Shown: in pieces, positions 26,764 through 35,895 of the stretch | How positions within the stretch are numbered: the first letter of the stretch is position 1 | How the letters are laid out: every line of letters begins with the position of its first letter | Assembly (NCBI GenBank): GCA_050248275.1 | Contig: JBFWSR010000008.1 | Coordinates: forward strand, 1 to 64,000 | Source: CAILZL01 sp050248275 | GTDB taxonomy: Bacteria; Pseudomonadota; Gammaproteobacteria; Steroidobacterales; Steroidobacteraceae | DNA length: 64,000 nucleotides | Direction: 5' to 3' | The notes under the pieces: model-generated | What the model was told of the DNA's origin: nothing | Seen by the model: only the letters and a program-made list of their open reading frames with translations | Databases searched by the model: none | Made by a program: the position numbers and the translations under genes

Positions 26764-28272
26764 ATGCTCAAACCGGCCCTGCAATTACGCCTTGGTCAGC
26801 AACTGACCATGACCCCACAACTGCAACAGGCAATCCGCCTGCTGCAGCTCCCGGTTCTGGAACTCCAGGCACAGATCCGCGAAGCGCTGGAATCGAACAT
26901 CATGCTGGAAGCCGAGGAAGAAGACTCGGTACTGGAATCTCTCGGCGCGGTAGAAGGCGCCACAGAAAGCACCACGGATTACGACAACAACTACCAGAGC
27001 GACAGCAGCCCCGAAGAAACCGCACCCACTCCTTACGAAGAGCGCGCCCAGGAGCAAAGTCGCGAAGAGCGCGTGGACATTGTCGATGATGCCGACTGGA
27101 CCGAATCCCATGCCGTCAGCGGCAGCGAATCGCCCTGGAACAACGACGAAGACGATGAACGTGGCCAGGATTTCACCGCCGCCGGCGGCGAAACCCTGCA
27201 GGAACATCTACAGTGGCAATTGGGTCTGTCCAAACTGGGCGAACGCGAACAGCGCATCGGCACTGCGATCCTGGATGCCATCAATGACGATGGTTACCTG
27301 ATCGAGCCTGTCGAAGAAATCGCGCTTAATCTCATGCCCGAACTGACAGTCCAGCCCGACGAAGTCGAACAAGTACTCAAGGTGGTGCAGGGTTTTGATC
27401 CGCCCGGCGTCGCGGCCCGCTCAGTGGGTGAATGCATTCAACTGCAACTCAGGCAACTGGACCCGCAAACTCCCGGCCTGGAGACCGCCCTGAATATCGC
27501 TGGCAATTATCTGGATGAAGTCGCGGCCCATCAGTACGCCGTGCTACGCCGCCAGTTGCGCACCACCGAAGAGGATATGGAACAGGCGCTGGCGCTGGTG
27601 CGCGCCTGCCAGCCGCGACCGGGCGCCAGTCTGCATGCCAGTGCCCCCGACTATATCGTGCCGGACGTGTTCATCCGCCGCACCGAGCATGGCTGGGCGG
27701 TGGAAATCAATCCGGCCAGCGTGCCGCGCATCCGCGTCAATCAGAGCTACGCGGGCATGCTGGGACGTTCATCCGACTATGCCACCATGCGTACCCAGTT
27801 GCAGGAGGCGCGCTGGCTGATCCGCAGCCTTGAAATCCGCAACGAAACCCTGCTGAAAGTGGCGCGCTGTATCGTGCAGCGTCAGGCGGCGTTCCTCGAT
27901 CAGGGCGAGGAATTCATGCAACCCATGATCCTTAAGGACGTGGCCGATGCCGTGGAGATGCACGAATCCACCATTTCGCGCGTCACCACCAACAAGTACA
28001 TGCATACGCCGCGCGGGGTGTTCGAGTTCCGTTACTTCTTCTCCAGCCACGTGTCTGGCACCGATGGTTCCGAGCTGTCCTCCACGGCGATTCGCGCCAA
28101 GATACGCAAACTCATCAGCGTCGAAGAGCCCGACAAGCCGCTGTCGGACAGCCGCATCGCCGAGATCCTGTCGGAAGATGGCGTGCAGGTGGCGCGTCGC
28201 ACCGTGGCCAAGTACCGCGAAGCGCTGAACATTCCGCCGTCCAGCGAACGCAAACGAGTCACCGCACGATGA
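26764..28272 (+). CDS. rpoN: RNA polymerase sigma-54 factor RpoN
   Basis: Sigma-54 directs transcription from -24/-12 promoters and needs AAA+ activators. The 502-residue protein has the Gln/Leu-rich region I at the N-terminus (LGQQLTMTPQLQQAIRLLQL). An acidic region II (about 55-130) follows, then the core-binding domain and the DNA-binding C-terminus with the RpoN box ARRTVAKYRE at 477-486. It follows lptB after three bases, the conserved placement in gammaproteobacteria. Confidence 0.97.
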   Translation: MLKPALQLRLGQQLTMTPQLQQAIRLLQLPVLELQAQIREALESNIMLEAEEEDSVLESLGAVEGATESTTDYDNNYQSDSSPEETAPTPYEERAQEQSREERVDIVDDADWTESHAVSGSESPWNNDEDDERGQDFTAAGGETLQEHLQWQLGLSKLGEREQRIGTAILDAINDDGYLIEPVEEIALNLMPELTVQPDEVEQVLKVVQGFDPPGVAARSVGECIQLQLRQLDPQTPGLETALNIAGNYLDEVAAHQYAVLRRQLRTTEEDMEQALALVRACQPRPGASLHASAPDYIVPDVFIRRTEHGWAVEINPASVPRIRVNQSYAGMLGRSSDYATMRTQLQEARWLIRSLEIRNETLLKVARCIVQRQAAFLDQGEEFMQPMILKDVADAVEMHESTISRVTTNKYMHTPRGVFEFRYFFSSHVSGTDGSELSSTAIRAKIRKLISVEEPDKPLSDSRIAEILSEDGVQVARRTVAKYREALNIPPSSERKRVTAR

Positions 28273-28405
28273 AATCATGATGAACCATCATAACCACGTG
28301 CGCGATCATGAATTGGCAACCGGTTTTTTGCGTATGTGCCAGCCGCTGATCATCTGCCAAGCTGCACATGCAACTGTTGATGCCTGATAACCCATCGGAG
28401 GCGCT

Positions 28406-28726
28406 ATGCAACTTAATCTCACGGGACATCATGTCGAAGTCACTCCGGCCCTTAAGGCTTACGTCGAAAAGAAACTGGATCGGATCGTCAGGCATTCCGA
28501 TCATGTAATCGACGTTCACTGCATTCTCACCGTGGAGAAACTGCGCCAGAAAGCTGAAGCAACCGTCAATCTGAGCGGCAGCCAGATTCATGCGGATGCC
28601 ACGGAGGACAACATGTATGCCGCCATTGATGCCCTGGCCGACAAGCTCGACCGTGGTGTCAAGAAGCACAAGGAAAAACTGACTGATCACCATGCCCAGG
28701 AAGCCATCAAGGCCAAGCTCTCCTGA
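28406..28726 (+). CDS. hpf: Ribosome hibernation promoting factor HPF (short form)
   Basis: HPF binds the small ribosomal subunit in stationary phase and promotes 100S dimers. The 106-residue protein is the short type, with MQLNLTGHHVEVTPALKAYVEKKL and DATEDNMYAAIDALADKLDRGVKKHKEKL. A GGAGG-type ribosome site lies just upstream. It is separated from rpoN by 133 bases with no recognised feature, and a strong terminator follows. Confidence 0.96.
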   Translation: MQLNLTGHHVEVTPALKAYVEKKLDRIVRHSDHVIDVHCILTVEKLRQKAEATVNLSGSQIHADATEDNMYAAIDALADKLDRGVKKHKEKLTDHHAQEAIKAKLS

Positions 28727-28750
28727 GATTTCTGATTCTGGCGATTTGAT

Positions 28751-28780
28751 ACAAAGACCCCGCAGAATCGGGGTCTTTGT
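28751..28780 (+). terminator. Rho-independent terminator after hpf
   Basis: A perfect 12-bp stem ACAAAGACCCCG / CGGGGTCTTTGT with a 6-base loop CAGAAT; the 3' arm itself supplies a T-rich run. It lies 25 bases after the hpf stop and should end the kdsD-hpf transcript, leaving rapZ to its own promoter. Confidence 0.8.
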
Positions 28781-28868
28781 CGTTCTGGCACACGGTTACG
28801 TCGCGTGACGCTTTAAAAGCCATCGGCGCTGACCGATACTCTGCCCACCGTCACTTGGATCCTTGCTT

Positions 28869-29738
28869 ATGCGTCTCATCGTGGTCAGCGGCCTGTCCGG
28901 CTCCGGCAAGAGCGTGGCGTTGCGCATGCTGGAAGATATGGACTTTTACTGCGTGGACAACATGCCGGCGGGACTGTTGCCGCAATTCATCTCGCACACG
29001 GTGCGTTCCGACGAATCGCAGTACCGCCTGACCGCCATCGGCATCGATGCCCGCAATCGCGCCGAAGACATCCGGCTGGTGCCGCAACAGGTGGCGGAAC
29101 TGAAACGCAGCGGCGTGAACTGCGAGGTGATCTATCTGCGCGCCGAAGCGGATGTCCTGCTCAAGCGCTACAGCGAAACCCGTCGACGCCATCCATTAAG
29201 CCGCGACGACCTGGGCCTTGCGGAAGCCATTGCCCAGGAACAGCAGCTGCTGGAGCCGATTGCCGGCGCCGCCGATCTGGTCATCGATACTTCACAACTC
29301 AGTGTGCATGACCTGCGTGAACTGGTGCGACAGCGGGTGGGCGAATTCAGCGATGGCCGCCTGTCCATCCTGTTCGAGTCATTTGCCTTCAAGCATGGCC
29401 TGCCGGGCGATGCCGACTTCGTGTTCGATGCCCGCAGCCTGCCCAATCCCTTCTGGGAACCCGGACTGGCGGAATACACCGGGCTCGACCAGCCGGTGGC
29501 CGAGTATCTGGCCAGACACGTTGCCGTGCAGCGAATGATCGACGACCTGACCCAGTTTCTGGAACGCTGGATACCGGAGCTGGCACGCACCAACCGCAGC
29601 TACCTGACCATTGCCATTGGCTGTACCGGCGGTCAGCATCGCTCGGTATATCTGGTGGAGCGCCTGGCGGCGCATTTCCGCAAAATATATCCGGTGGTGC
29701 TGGCGAGACATCAAGTGGTTGGCAAACTCAGGCGTTAA
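28869..29738 (+). CDS. rapZ: RNase adapter protein RapZ
   Basis: RapZ is a P-loop protein that in E. coli guides RNase E to the small RNA GlmZ and so controls glucosamine-6-phosphate synthesis. ATG 28869 gives 289 residues (E. coli 284). The Walker A motif is GLSGSGKS (8-15). The conserved CVDNMPAGLLP, KHGLPGDADFVFDARSLPNP and C-terminal IAIGCTGGQHRSVYLVERLA are all present. It follows hpf, but no ptsN or ptsO is found around it. Confidence 0.95.
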   Translation: MRLIVVSGLSGSGKSVALRMLEDMDFYCVDNMPAGLLPQFISHTVRSDESQYRLTAIGIDARNRAEDIRLVPQQVAELKRSGVNCEVIYLRAEADVLLKRYSETRRRHPLSRDDLGLAEAIAQEQQLLEPIAGAADLVIDTSQLSVHDLRELVRQRVGEFSDGRLSILFESFAFKHGLPGDADFVFDARSLPNPFWEPGLAEYTGLDQPVAEYLARHVAVQRMIDDLTQFLERWIPELARTNRSYLTIAIGCTGGQHRSVYLVERLAAHFRKIYPVVLARHQVVGKLRR

Positions 29739-29766
29739 CCCGTTAACCCCAACGCTGCAACTCAAT

Positions 29767-30624
29767 TCATCGTAATGACGCACTGCGGACACGCAGTCCA
29801 TCTTCCATCCAGTTCTTGATGCGTTTAGCGTCGGCGACCCGGGTGTACTTGCCATAGGAATCGAGCAGGACGATGACCACGGAGCGACCGGCGATCATGG
29901 CGCGCATCACCAAACATTTGCCCGCTTCCGCGATGTAACCGGTCTTCTGTACGGCAATGTCCCAATCCGGTCTGGCCACCAGTGTATTGGTGTTACGGAA
30001 CGCCAGAGTCCGCTTGCCTATCTGCACGTCGTATTCGGGGTCGGTGGAATACTCGCGGATGGTGGCATTTCTGGAAGCAGCCAGCACCAGCCTGGCCAGA
30101 TCCTGCGGGCTGGCCACATTGCGACTGGACAGCCCAGTGGGATCGACAAAATGCGCGCTGCTCATGCCCAGCACCGCCGCCTTGGCATTCATCGCCGCCA
30201 CCATTGCCGGCAAACCACCGGGATGGTTGCGCCCCAAGGCATGTGCCGCACGATTCTCGGACGACATCAGCGCCAGATGCAGCAACTCCGCACGACTCAG
30301 CCGCGCACCGACAGCCAGACGTGAACCACTGCCGCGCTCCATGTCACGATCGGCGGCGGTAATCTGCAGTATCTCCGACATGGGCTGCCGCGCCTCCAGC
30401 ACTACCAATGCCGTCATCAGCTTGGTGATGGATGCAATCGGCGCGGCCTGATCCGCGTTCTGAGCCAGCAATACTGCCGCCGTATCGGAATCGATCACCA
30501 ATACCGATCCCGACTTGAGATCGGGCCGGCCAGATACGGCATGCATGGCCGTGTTCGCCACAGCAACCACAGGCAAACCACTCAGCATCAGTAATAGCAA
30601 CCATTTCGGGATCAACAAACGCAT
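29767..30624 (-). CDS. pbpG: D-alanyl-D-alanine endopeptidase PbpG (PBP7-type)
   Basis: A periplasmic low-molecular-mass penicillin-binding protein that cuts peptide crosslinks. ATG 30624 gives 285 residues with a signal peptide (cleavage near VVAVA-NTA). The active-site motifs are SITK with Ser65 and Lys68, SSEN, and KTGY. The short single-domain form lacking the C-terminal PBP5 domain fits PBP7/8 rather than DacA/DacC. It is convergent with rapZ (28 bases apart) and divergent from mgtE. Confidence 0.92.
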   Translation of the reverse strand: MRLLIPKWLLLLMLSGLPVVAVANTAMHAVSGRPDLKSGSVLVIDSDTAAVLLAQNADQAAPIASITKLMTALVVLEARQPMSEILQITAADRDMERGSGSRLAVGARLSRAELLHLALMSSENRAAHALGRNHPGGLPAMVAAMNAKAAVLGMSSAHFVDPTGLSSRNVASPQDLARLVLAASRNATIREYSTDPEYDVQIGKRTLAFRNTNTLVARPDWDIAVQKTGYIAEAGKCLVMRAMIAGRSVVIVLLDSYGKYTRVADAKRIKNWMEDGLRVRSASLR

Positions 30625-30826
30625 GCACGCTCCACAGCAATCAACTCGATCAAGCGCATTAGCGCAGCGGATTATCGTAAATGCAAGTGCGGCGGCCGCT
30701 GCACGACTGCCGAGCTGCATGCCTGCATGACACGCACGCCTGCCCCTGTAACGGAAAATTAGCTGTAGTGAAGCACCGGCCGCAGCTACACTGCGCACAC
30801 TTTTTCAACCCCGACCTGTCGAGCCC

Positions 30827-32179
30827 ATGAACGAGACCGCTGCTCCTAAAACCAGCCGTCTGGATGAACTGCGCCATTCGCTGGCGCAGGGCTCGATGCG
30901 TCATGCCCACCGGCTGGTGAATGCGCTGCATCCGGCGGAAATCGCCGCCTTGCTGGAATCCCTGCCGGCTGCCAAGCGCGAGATCGTCTGGGGTTTCATT
31001 GACCCCGAAATCGAAGGCGAGGTGCTGGTCGAACTCAACGACCAGATGCGCGCCGACCGCATCGACGGCATGGACGCCGATGAACTGATTGCAGTGGCCG
31101 AAGGCATGGAAGTCGATGATCTGGCCGACCTGATCGGCGATCTGCCTGAAGAAGTGACGCAGCGCGTGCTGCATTCCATGGACATGCAGGATCGCGAGCG
31201 CCTGCACGCGATGCTGGCCTATCCCGAAGACAGCGCCGGCAGCCTCATGAATGTCGATACCGTGACGGTACGCCCGGATGCCACCATCGAAGTGGTGCTG
31301 CGCTATTTGCGCATGCGCGGCGAACTGCCGGAGCGCACCGATCGGCTGTTCGTCGTCACGCGGCTGGATCGCTATCTGGGCGCGCTGGATGTGACGCACC
31401 TGCTGACCAGCGACCCGGAACTCACCGTGGGTGAAGTGATGGATACCGGCATCGAAGGCATTGCCCCCGACTCACCGGCCGTCGAAGTGGCGCGGCTGTT
31501 CCAGAATCGCGATCTGGTCTCGGCGCCGGTGGTTGCTGCAGATGGCAAACTGGTCGGCCGCATCACCATCGACGATGTGGTGGACGTGATCCAAGAGCAG
31601 GCCGATCACTCGGTGAAATCACTGGCCAACCTGCAGGATGAAGAAGACCTGTTCTCCAGCATCATACCCAGCACACGGCGTCGCGCGGTCTGGCTGGGCA
31701 TCAACCTGCTCACAGCCTTTCTGGCTTCGGGCATCGTCAGCCTGTTTGAAGGCACCATCCAGCGCGTGGTGGCGCTGGCTGTGCTGATGCCCATCGTCGC
31801 GAGCATGGGCGGCATTGCCGGCACACAGACAGTGACCTTGATCGTGCGTGGTCTGGCGCTGGGTCAGGTCAGCTGGGGCAACACCCGCTGGTTGCTGTTG
31901 AAGGAAGTCAGCGTGGCATTGCTTAATGGATTGCTGTGGGCCACCGTCGTCGGGCTGTATGCCTACCTCCTGTTTCACACCTGGATGATCACGCTCATCA
32001 TGTTCATGGCGATGATGATCAATCTGCTGGCGGCGGCGCTGGTGGGTGTCACCGTGCCATTGATATTGAAACGCATGCGTGTCGATCCGGCGCTGGCCAG
32101 CGGCGTGATCCTGACCACTTTCACCGATTGCATCGGCTTTGCCTCCTTACTGGGTCTGGCTGCGCTGCTCCTGCGCTGA
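30827..32179 (+). CDS. mgtE: Magnesium transporter MgtE
   Basis: A Mg2+-gated, Mg2+-selective channel of the inner membrane. The 450-residue protein has the three known parts: the acidic superhelical N domain (about 1-135, including the FIDPEIEGEVLVEL-type stretch), tandem CBS domains (about 136-260), and five membrane helices from about 285. The pore signature PIVASMGGIAGTQT is in helix 2. I see no M-box Mg2+ riboswitch in the 200 bases upstream. Its last 33 bases overlap the end of the convergent phospholipase gene. Confidence 0.96.
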   Translation: MNETAAPKTSRLDELRHSLAQGSMRHAHRLVNALHPAEIAALLESLPAAKREIVWGFIDPEIEGEVLVELNDQMRADRIDGMDADELIAVAEGMEVDDLADLIGDLPEEVTQRVLHSMDMQDRERLHAMLAYPEDSAGSLMNVDTVTVRPDATIEVVLRYLRMRGELPERTDRLFVVTRLDRYLGALDVTHLLTSDPELTVGEVMDTGIEGIAPDSPAVEVARLFQNRDLVSAPVVAADGKLVGRITIDDVVDVIQEQADHSVKSLANLQDEEDLFSSIIPSTRRRAVWLGINLLTAFLASGIVSLFEGTIQRVVALAVLMPIVASMGGIAGTQTVTLIVRGLALGQVSWGNTRWLLLKEVSVALLNGLLWATVVGLYAYLLFHTWMITLIMFMAMMINLLAAALVGVTVPLILKRMRVDPALASGVILTTFTDCIGFASLLGLAALLLR

Positions 32180-33469
32180 CGCTCCTTCCGGTGCACTCGT
32201 CGAAGCAGTACGCTGCAGATCCAGACGGCGCAACACGGCGGTCATACCAGTGGTATCCACCATGCTGCCCTGGAGAAAATCCACCAGCTTGCTGCTTTGC
32301 GCCATGCCATCCTGATAGCCGAGGTCGATCAGGTCGCGGGTGAAACTGCTCTGGAACATCAGATAACTCATCAGTTCGCTGCCGCTGGCATTGAGTGCGC
32401 CCATGGTGCGTAACAAGACGCGCAGGGTGCGCGGCAGCGAATGCACGTGCTGGCGGGCAATTTCGGCAATATCGCGACTGGGCATCACCACCAGCATCTC
32501 GATGGGTTTCATCAGGCGTTCGTTGACGGTGACCGGGCCCACCTTGCGAATGATGTTGTTGATCTGCATGAGCCGCTCGAAATCCGCATACAGGCCATCC
32601 GAGAACAATGCATCCAGCATGTAACCGAATATCTGGCCAAAGCCGGGGCCGCGTGTCGGTACCTGTGTCCGTTGGCGATCGCCGCTGCGCGTCGCCACCA
32701 CCATGATGCGATCGGCGCCGAGGTGGATGGCAGGACTGAAAGGCGAGGACTGACGCATCGAACCATCGCCGTAAAATTCGCTGCCCATCTGTACGGCGGG
32801 AAACAGGAAAGGGACGGCAACGCTGGCCATCAGATGATCCAGCGTGATCTCGGCCGGCTCACCGGCATGCCGCACCCGTGTCCAGGGCTGCTGATGCGCT
32901 GCCGCCTGGAAAAAAAACACCGAACGCGAACTGCCGTAACCGGCTGCGGAAATCGCCAGCGCATCCAGGTTGCCTGCATGGATGGATTGTTCGATACGCG
33001 CGAAATCGAAATTGGCGCTCAACAGTGCGCGCAGCGGCGAGTTGTCGAACATGGCGCGTGGCGGCGGCAGCAGCCACCCTCCGGACAACATGGCCAATAA
33101 CCAGTGCAGACCGCTCTTGAACATGCTCAATGCATCGATTTCGAAAACCTGCGGCACCTGGAAGTTGCGCCATACCCGTTCCAGGTTGCCCACCGCGACA
33201 CGAAAACGATGCGCATGGATGGCCAGTTCGGTGGCATTGATTGCCCCGGCGGAAGTGCCGATCACGATCGAAAAAGGATTGTTTGCGCGCACAGGCAACA
33301 GGTCGGACAATGCCTTGAGCACCCCAATCTGATAAGCGGCGCGCGCACCGCCGCCCGGCAGTACCAGCGCCGTCTTGCTTACCTGCCCCGTGTATTCGTT
33401 TAACTGCGTCACATTGCCTGCTTCGGCGTGCGCTGCGGAACCGCCCGATAAAACGACTGTCCCATTCAC
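32147..33469 (-). CDS. Patatin-like phospholipase
   Basis: A serine hydrolase of the patatin fold, probably acting on phospholipids. In the 440-residue protein the oxyanion loop is PGGGARAAYQIG (39-49), the nucleophile Ser73 sits in GTSAG, and the catalytic Asp235 in GDGS, completing the Ser-Asp dyad. No signal peptide is evident, so it is probably cytoplasmic or membrane-associated. It resembles RssA/YchK-type proteins with a long C-terminal extension. The C-terminal 18 residues (Ser, Ala, Gln-rich) are encoded in the overlap with mgtE. Confidence 0.9.
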   Translation of the reverse strand: MNGTVVLSGGSAAHAEAGNVTQLNEYTGQVSKTALVLPGGGARAAYQIGVLKALSDLLPVRANNPFSIVIGTSAGAINATELAIHAHRFRVAVGNLERVWRNFQVPQVFEIDALSMFKSGLHWLLAMLSGGWLLPPPRAMFDNSPLRALLSANFDFARIEQSIHAGNLDALAISAAGYGSSRSVFFFQAAAHQQPWTRVRHAGEPAEITLDHLMASVAVPFLFPAVQMGSEFYGDGSMRQSSPFSPAIHLGADRIMVVATRSGDRQRTQVPTRGPGFGQIFGYMLDALFSDGLYADFERLMQINNIIRKVGPVTVNERLMKPIEMLVVMPSRDIAEIARQHVHSLPRTLRVLLRTMGALNASGSELMSYLMFQSSFTRDLIDLGYQDGMAQSSKLVDFLQGSMVDTTGMTAVLRRLDLQRTASTSAPEGASAQEQRSQTQ

Positions 33470-33591
33470 AGCTTCATGTCGATTTGGCGCTAGTATTGCA
33501 CGACCCGGCTATAACCTGCGTCACACACCCATCACGATCGTATCGCCCTGCACAATACAATCATCGGCCAATAACATTCGGAAATCCCGCC

Positions 33592-34131
33592 ATGAAACTC
33601 TTACGTACCATTAGCCTCCTCGCCCTGATGCTCTTAAACACCATGCCGCTGGTCCATGCTGCGACCGCCCCTGTCGTGGGCAGCGCCGCACCGGCATTCA
33701 AGCTGCAGGACCAGAATGGGCAATGGCATAGCCTGGAAGAATACAAAGGCAAGTGGCTGGCCCTGTATTTCTATCCCAAGGACAACACCCCTGGCTGCAC
33801 CACCCAGGCCTGCGAATTCCGCGACAACATCTTCGCGTTTCGCGATGCCGGCGCCGTGATTGTCGGCGTCAGTCTGGACGATACCGCCTCGCACAAGAAA
33901 TTCGCCGAAGAGCATGGCCTGCCGTTCACGCTGCTGGCCGACACCACCAAGGAAACCGCCAAAGCCTACGGCGTATTGACCAAGATGCTGGGCGTCATGG
34001 AAGTGGCCCAACGCGATACCTTCCTGATCGACCCGGAAGGCAGAATCGCCAAACACTATGTGCGCGTCGACCCCAAGGGACATTCGCAACTGGTGCTGGC
34101 GGACATCAAGGCGATGCAGGCAAAGAAGTAA
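33592..34131 (+). CDS. Exported peroxiredoxin, PrxQ/Bcp type
   Basis: A thiol peroxidase that reduces hydroperoxides. ATG 33592 gives 179 residues: a signal peptide (about 1-23, ending VHA-AT), then the thioredoxin-like domain. The peroxidatic Cys69 and resolving Cys74 lie in DNTPGCTTQACEFRD, the spacing of atypical two-Cys PrxQ enzymes. Most Bcp proteins are cytoplasmic, so an exported form points to the periplasm. It is divergent from the phospholipase gene, with 122 bases between. Confidence 0.91.
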   Translation: MKLLRTISLLALMLLNTMPLVHAATAPVVGSAAPAFKLQDQNGQWHSLEEYKGKWLALYFYPKDNTPGCTTQACEFRDNIFAFRDAGAVIVGVSLDDTASHKKFAEEHGLPFTLLADTTKETAKAYGVLTKMLGVMEVAQRDTFLIDPEGRIAKHYVRVDPKGHSQLVLADIKAMQAKK

Positions 34132-34141
34132 ACCCACAGGG

Positions 34142-34170
34142 GCCGGTCTAAAACCGGCTTAATTTGTTCT
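34142..34170 (+). terminator. Terminator after the peroxiredoxin gene
   Basis: Stem GCCGGT / ACCGGC with a 5-base loop (34142-34158), followed by a T-rich stretch TTAATTTGTTCT. It lies ten bases after the stop codon. Confidence 0.65.
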
Positions 34171-34207
34171 GTAATTCAAGAGGTCGGGTTTTAATCCACT
34201 CTACAGT

Positions 34208-34229
34208 AAAGACGCTGCATCGCGTCTTT
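34208..34229 (-). terminator. Terminator hairpin after pyk
   Basis: A perfect 8-bp stem AAAGACGC / GCGTCTTT with a 6-base loop lies immediately next to the pyk stop codon at 34231. The T-run is part of the stem, so it could work on both strands between the two convergent genes. Confidence 0.6.
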
Positions 34230-34230
34230 G

Positions 34231-35661
34231 TTACAGATGCACCTGCAGAATGGTCATGGAATTGGTCTTGCCCGATACCCCCGACAGCTCGCCGCCGGTG
34301 AGAATGACCTTGTCACCGTCATCAACGATCTTCTTTTCCAGCAACAGCTTAAAAATGGCTGGATACACCAGATGCGGACTGGTGTGAGTGATGTCGAAAG
34401 ACACGGGATACACGCCGCGATACAGGGTCACGCGGCGGCGCGTGGCTTCATGACGCGTGAAGGCATAGATGGGAATGTCGGAACGGATGCGAGACATCCA
34501 GCGTGGCGTATTGCCCGACTCGGTCAATGCCACGATGGCTTTCACATCCAGATGATTGGCGGTGTACATCACCGCCATGGAAATGGCTTCGTCGGGACGC
34601 TTGAATTCACCATCCTCGATACGCCGCAAATGCGTATGGGTGGTCTCGTATTTTTCCGCACCGAGAATCACCTGCGCCATCGCTTCCACTGCCTTGATCG
34701 GATATTTGCCGGTAGCGCTTTCCGCCGACAACATGACTGCATCGGTGCCGTCGAGTACGGCATTGGCCACATCTGATACTTCAGCCCGTGTGGGGATCGG
34801 ATTGGTGATCATCGACTCCATCATCTGCGTCGCCGTGATGACGATGCGACGATGCTTGCGGCTTTCTTCAATAATATGTTTCTGCAGACTGGTGAGTTCG
34901 GCATAACCGACTTCGACGCCGAGATCGCCGCGCGCCACCATGATGGCATCGGAAGCCTGAATGATTTCCGTCAGATTTTCGATGGCTTCGATACGCTCGA
35001 TCTTGGCGACGATGCGCGCCTCGCCGCCGGCTTCACGCAACAGACGCCGGGCTTCTTCCACATCGGCGGCACTGCGCACAAACGAGACCGCCAGATAATC
35101 AATGCCCATGCCGGCGGCCAGTTTGATGTGCTCGCGATCGCGTTCCGTCAGGGCATCCGCCGACAGGCCGCCACCCTGACGATTGATGCCCTTGTGGTCG
35201 GAGAGTTCGCCGCCCACCAGCACCTTGGTGTGAATGCGCGGCCCCTCGACGTGGATGACTTGCAGCGAAATCTGACCGTCGTTGAGCAACAGCACATCCT
35301 CCGCCTTCACATCTTCGGGGAGTTTCTTGTAAGCCACACCCACCGCCTTGGCAGTTCCGTCCTGGGGATTGAGGGACACGTCCAGCGTGAAGTCATCGCC
35401 TTCGGTCAACTGCACCTTGCCTTGGGCAAAACGGTCAATACGAATCTTGGGACCCTGCAGATCGCCCAACACACCCACCCATTTGCCCACCGCCGCACCG
35501 GCCTCGCGCGCCAGTTCGGCACGCCGTATATGATCTTCCGCCTTACCATGCGAAAAATTCAGACGCACGACATCCGCACCGGCGCGGATCATGTCGGCAA
35601 GTATCCTGGGATCATCCGTGGCAGGACCGAGGGTGGTTAGAATCTTGGTTCGACGCAGCAT
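34231..35661 (-). CDS. pyk: Pyruvate kinase
   Basis: Pyruvate kinase makes ATP and pyruvate from phosphoenolpyruvate. The 476-residue protein starts RRTKILTTLGPAT and has NFSHGKAEDH. The active-site Lys/Glu region is AKIERIEAIENL, and ARGDLGVE and the TATQMMESMI signature follow, with a C-terminal allosteric domain. Length and motifs fit the PykA/PykF family; I cannot say which subtype. It is the last gene of the tkt-gap-pgk-pyk row. Confidence 0.96.
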   Translation of the reverse strand: MLRRTKILTTLGPATDDPRILADMIRAGADVVRLNFSHGKAEDHIRRAELAREAGAAVGKWVGVLGDLQGPKIRIDRFAQGKVQLTEGDDFTLDVSLNPQDGTAKAVGVAYKKLPEDVKAEDVLLLNDGQISLQVIHVEGPRIHTKVLVGGELSDHKGINRQGGGLSADALTERDREHIKLAAGMGIDYLAVSFVRSAADVEEARRLLREAGGEARIVAKIERIEAIENLTEIIQASDAIMVARGDLGVEVGYAELTSLQKHIIEESRKHRRIVITATQMMESMITNPIPTRAEVSDVANAVLDGTDAVMLSAESATGKYPIKAVEAMAQVILGAEKYETTHTHLRRIEDGEFKRPDEAISMAVMYTANHLDVKAIVALTESGNTPRWMSRIRSDIPIYAFTRHEATRRRVTLYRGVYPVSFDITHTSPHLVYPAIFKLLLEKKIVDDGDKVILTGGELSGVSGKTNSMTILQVHL

Positions 35662-35805
35662 GGTTGACTCGATTCATCAGAAATTGAACAGCTTCGCTTA
35701 GAGTGTAAGACGACGCCCGCCCGTTAGCTTGCGCAATGTCAGTGCGTGTGACCCATTTAGCAGGCCAAAATTGCACTTTAATGGCAACAGGGTCCATCCC
35801 ATATG

Positions 35806-35837
35806 CAACAATGGCGGCTCATCGGCCGCCCTTGTTG
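35806..35837. terminator. Hairpin between pgk and pyk, candidate bidirectional terminator
   Basis: Arms CAACAATGGCGGC and GCCGCCCTTGTTG pair over 13 positions with one mismatch around a 6-base loop. On the plus strand it is followed by ATTTTTGTT; on the minus strand, the direction of pgk, the tail is less T-rich. The rest of this 234-base gap shows nothing I recognise. Confidence 0.45.
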
Positions 35838-35895
35838 ATTTTTGTTAATCGCTGGCAAACAAACCGCTCGCGCGATCGCTGCGCGCATAGCATGG

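Noticed and set aside
30625..30826. M-box (Mg2+) riboswitch upstream of mgtE
   Set aside because: I could not find the conserved M-box core or the multi-stem layout in these 200 bases.
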